Shown piece after piece: positions 63,782 to 64,000 of a DNA stretch of 64,000 nucleotides. The stretch is from Meconema thalassinum. Its lineage: Eukaryota; Arthropoda; Insecta; Orthoptera; Tettigoniidae. Numbering within the stretch: the stretch's first letter is position 1; the number at the start of each line of letters is the position of its first letter. The stretch is taken from contig OX336388.2 in assembly GCA_946902985.2 (NCBI GenBank), positions 222,850,467 to 222,914,466 on the forward strand, read 5' to 3'. Both the position numbers and the translations under genes were made by a program. The notes below the pieces were generated by a model. The model was not told the DNA's origin. It made no database searches and worked only from the letters and a program-made list of their open reading frames with translations.

Positions 63782-64000
63782 GTAAGTGTAGCCTATATTG
63801 TACATATCCCAGGGCGAGGCACGAGGTAGCACTTTAGCGATCTCGACCACCGCGGCCAATTTATACAATAGCAGACTCCAACTCCCTGACTGCGCACAAT
63901 TCCAGTCAAAACGCTTAAGATATTTCAACATACGCAATAAAACAGTCGATACTATTTGGACTAAATTGAAATCGATTGGACTAAAGTAGACTACAGGGAT

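Overview
This window has no recognisable host protein-coding gene, no rRNA and no convincing functional tRNA gene. It looks like intergenic DNA from a large, transposon-rich eukaryotic genome. Mariner, hAT and Harbinger DNA transposons sit beside RTE-type LINEs, several tRNA-derived SINE families with trinucleotide or tetranucleotide tails, and minisatellites. That mix suggests an insect; a large-genome lineage such as Orthoptera fits, but this is inference and no species is claimed.

Family names used here are local labels. SINE-A is about 440 bp with an (AACC)n tail and a tRNA-like head in the longest copies. SINE-B is tRNA-derived with a (TTA)n tail. SINE-C is tRNA-derived with an A-rich tail. 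SINE-F is tRNA-derived with a (TTA)n tail. SINE-G is tRNA-derived and often dimeric. SINE-J has a (GAAA)-like tail. Family E is an approximately 700 bp retroposon ending in a stem-loop plus (ATC)n. Family H is about 1.1 kb and ends in a hairpin. Family D is about 590 bp and starts TACTAGCAACCC.

Layout. 0-1.1 kb: 79-bp satellite-like array. 1.6-9.3 kb: mariner foldback, SINE-A, 57-bp minisatellite, an A-rich tract nearly free of C, an internally deleted mariner, an E copy, a Harbinger-like element that keeps a MADF-domain ORF, and two further mariner-type remnants. 9.8-11.0 kb: tandem array of tRNA-like units. 12.3-17.7 kb: SINE-F, two E copies (one with a 102-bp internal expansion), a 50-bp repeat split by a TA-flanked MITE, and a mariner deletion derivative. 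17.7-22.1 kb: nested clusters, with three elements inside one SINE-A, two SINEs inside one LINE, and a hAT with an 8-bp target duplication. 24.4-33 kb: H copies, an RTE fragment, an 86/68-bp minisatellite, a second hAT, and a mariner inside an H copy. 33-41 kb: LINE fragments, D, E4, and a 604-bp element with 14-bp terminal inverted repeats (TIRs). 41.36-44.96 kb: a nearly full-length RTE-type LINE, about 1,043 codons broken by one frameshift. 49.0-51.7 kb: a 66-bp minisatellite split by a 5'-truncated but still open RTE copy and by SINE-J. 54.4-59.2 kb: a candidate 4.85-kb element (15-bp perfect TIRs, 5-bp flanking repeat) containing a third hAT, a LINE end, a SINE-A and an H copy. 61.9-63.8 kb: a three-level nest (156-bp insert in SINE-F in SINE-A) and a D copy.

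The elements do not form a pathway. What ties them together is parasitism and relative age: nesting and target-site duplications give the order of insertion, internal-deletion derivatives show cross-mobilisation, and microsatellite tails appear to act as repeated landing sites. The points that most deserve follow-up are the tRNA-like tandem array, two unrelated mariner insertions sharing one deletion junction, the 3' stem-loop of family E, the 4.85-kb TIR element, and the LINE that captured its start codon from a minisatellite.
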